Positions 13,590-14,316 of a stretch of DNA of 14,316 nt are shown here, piece by piece. Every line of letters starts with the position of its first letter. Position 1 is the first letter of the stretch. Position numbers and translations under genes: made by a program. This DNA is from an uncultured Bacteroidales bacterium (GTDB lineage: Bacteria; Bacteroidota; Bacteroidia; Bacteroidales; F082): contig CAMKAR010000017.1 of assembly GCA_946410535.1 (NCBI GenBank), positions 1 to 14,316 of the forward strand. Reading direction: 5' to 3'. The notes under the pieces are model-generated. The model saw nothing but the letters and a program-made list of their open reading frames with translations, had not been told where the DNA came from and searched no databases.

Positions 13590-13982
13590 TCAGGCAGTCA
13601 GGAAAGAGGCGCAGCGGTTGATGATGTCGTTTGCCAGGGAAATGCCGTCATCACACACCTTTTTACGTGAATTGCCGTCATAATCCATGGACAGATGCAT
13701 GGTGTTATAGCTGTTGTTCACTAAAGCCAACAGCTTCTTATCCCTTTTTCTCACAGCCTCATAATAGTCACGTATATCCACCCGAGTGCGGCGGTCGGCC
13801 CTGACGTCGAACACGGCATCCAAGGCCAGCAATACCGCATGCCACAGATAATGCCCAGCGGCACGGACATATTTCTCATCTTCATATTGTTTCAGCTCCT
13901 TGTTGTAACACCCGTTTTCATTTAGTGTTTTCTCTGCATTGGCCACATAACGCCTCGCTTCCTGAATCAAATCCTTCTTCAC
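13590..13982 (-). CDS. DUF5618 family protein (all-helical, HEPN-like)
   Basis: This 130-residue soluble helical protein matches the DUF5618 pattern: EARRYVANAEKTL at the start, YEDEKYVRAAGHYLWHAVLL, RDYYEAVRKRDKKLLALVNN and YNTMHLSMDYDGN. DUF5618 is found in Bacteroidota and its function is unknown. The helical layout resembles HEPN-type domains that occur in nucleotidyltransferase or toxin-antitoxin pairs, but the typical RxxxxH RNase motif is not visible. The start is GTG at 13982, as no upstream ATG is in frame and family alignment begins there. A TATTTTTGC promoter element precedes it. No nucleotidyltransferase (MNT) partner is adjacent, which weakens a toxin-antitoxin reading. Confidence 0.82.
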   Translation of the reverse strand: MKKDLIQEARRYVANAEKTLNENGCYNKELKQYEDEKYVRAAGHYLWHAVLLALDAVFDVRADRRTRVDIRDYYEAVRKRDKKLLALVNNSYNTMHLSMDYDGNSRKKVCDDGISLANDIINRCASFLTA

Positions 13983-14008
13983 GATAAATGTTGTTTATTG
14001 TTTCGCTG

Positions 14009-14016
14009 CAAAAATA
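14009..14016 (-). promoter_or_regulatory. Putative -7 promoter element of the DUF5618 gene
   Basis: On the minus strand this reads TATTTTTG followed by C, a full match to TAnnTTTG. It ends 26 bases before the GTG start. It makes DUF5618 transcription independent of the upstream DUF2461 gene. Confidence 0.5.
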
Positions 14017-14070
14017 ACAACATTTTTGATATCTTAAACACCTTTCTCGAAAAAATATTTTCAACAACGA

Positions 14071-14316
14071 TCAAAAAGAACGGTTCAGCCACTGGCAGAA
14101 GTCCTTGGTCTTCTTGAACTCTTCAAGGACCCATTCCACCAGATTGGGGCTGTAGAGGTGTTTGTCATCGACTTCCTTCACCAGCAGCCAGTCGCGCTGT
14201 TTGAGGAACTCTGCGTAGGGATGGTCCTTGGGATAGCCATTGGGTACCCGTTTCAAGGCGTTATGGGTGTCCAACGTGAAACCCTTGGCTTTTTTGACGG
14301 CTTGCTCCAAGGGCGC
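14071..14316 (-). CDS. DUF2461 family protein, C-terminal 81 residues only; 5' end beyond the window
   Basis: The frame is open to the right edge, so this is the C-terminus of a longer protein (family length is usually about 210-230 residues). The visible part has LKRVPNGYPKDHPYAEFLKQ, matching the conserved LKRxPKGYPxDHP segment of DUF2461, then LYSPNLVEWVLEEFKKTKDF and FCQWLNRSF at the end. DUF2461 proteins are cytoplasmic and of unknown function. An in-frame TTG near the edge is an internal leucine codon, not a start. It lies upstream of DUF5618 on the same strand, with 88 bases between them. Confidence 0.85.
   Translation of the reverse strand, partial: APLEQAVKKAKGFTLDTHNALKRVPNGYPKDHPYAEFLKQRDWLLVKEVDDKHLYSPNLVEWVLEEFKKTKDFCQWLNRSF

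Noticed and set aside
13590..13982. DUF5618 as half of a HEPN/MNT toxin-antitoxin pair
   Set aside because: No nucleotidyltransferase gene is adjacent and no RxxxxH motif is visible; the neighbours are a DUF2461 gene and membrane proteins.

Overview
The window looks like chromosomal DNA from a Bacteroidales bacterium (Bacteroidota). Three lines of evidence support this: the protein families present (DUF4419, DUF5618, DUF4369-TlpA lipoprotein, exported carboxypeptidase-regulatory-like proteins), the near absence of Shine-Dalgarno sequences, and repeated promoter elements of the Bacteroidota form TAnnTTTG. I saw no tRNA, rRNA, CRISPR array, transposase or integrase, so nothing marks the window as a classic mobile island. 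The middle (about 2.1-11.8 kb) nevertheless has an accessory character.

Layout. Positions 1-1147 (minus) hold the N-terminal 382 residues of DNA topoisomerase I. It is divergent from a CysQ-type phosphatase (1263-1991, plus). From 2118 to 5622 (plus) there is a tight three-gene unit: an exported protein of unknown function, a membrane-spanning regulator with a LuxR-like helix-turn-helix, and an exported DUF4419 protein. The first two overlap by 4 bases. A DUF5131 (phage Gp37/Gp68-like) cysteine-motif protein follows at 5644-6447. An ECF sigma factor and a four-helix membrane protein (6520-7601) follow behind a recognisable ECF-type promoter. An exported helical plus beta-barrel protein (7613-8752, minus) converges on them. 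After a 353-base intergenic region rich in inverted repeats come two tandem exported paralogues (9106-10461 and 10499-11773, plus). They are related to the gene at 2118 but carry an extra N-terminal domain like that of TonB-dependent receptors. A TlpA-like thioredoxin lipoprotein (11780-12826, minus) converges on them. The right end (minus) holds two small membrane proteins, a DUF5618 protein and the C-terminal end of a DUF2461 protein cut by the window edge.

How the genes may work together. Topoisomerase, CysQ and TlpA are housekeeping or envelope-redox genes. The most intriguing part is the exported paralogue family (three copies within 10 kb). One copy is translationally coupled to a one-component regulator whose N-terminus should be periplasmic and whose DNA-binding domain should be cytoplasmic. 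A surface or periplasmic sensing pathway is a reasonable inference, but the sequence does not prove it.

A second recurring theme is promoter placement. Five plus-strand genes have a TAnnTTTG-type element (one variant, TAACTATG) ending only 4-5 bases before the ATG, which predicts leaderless or nearly leaderless transcripts.
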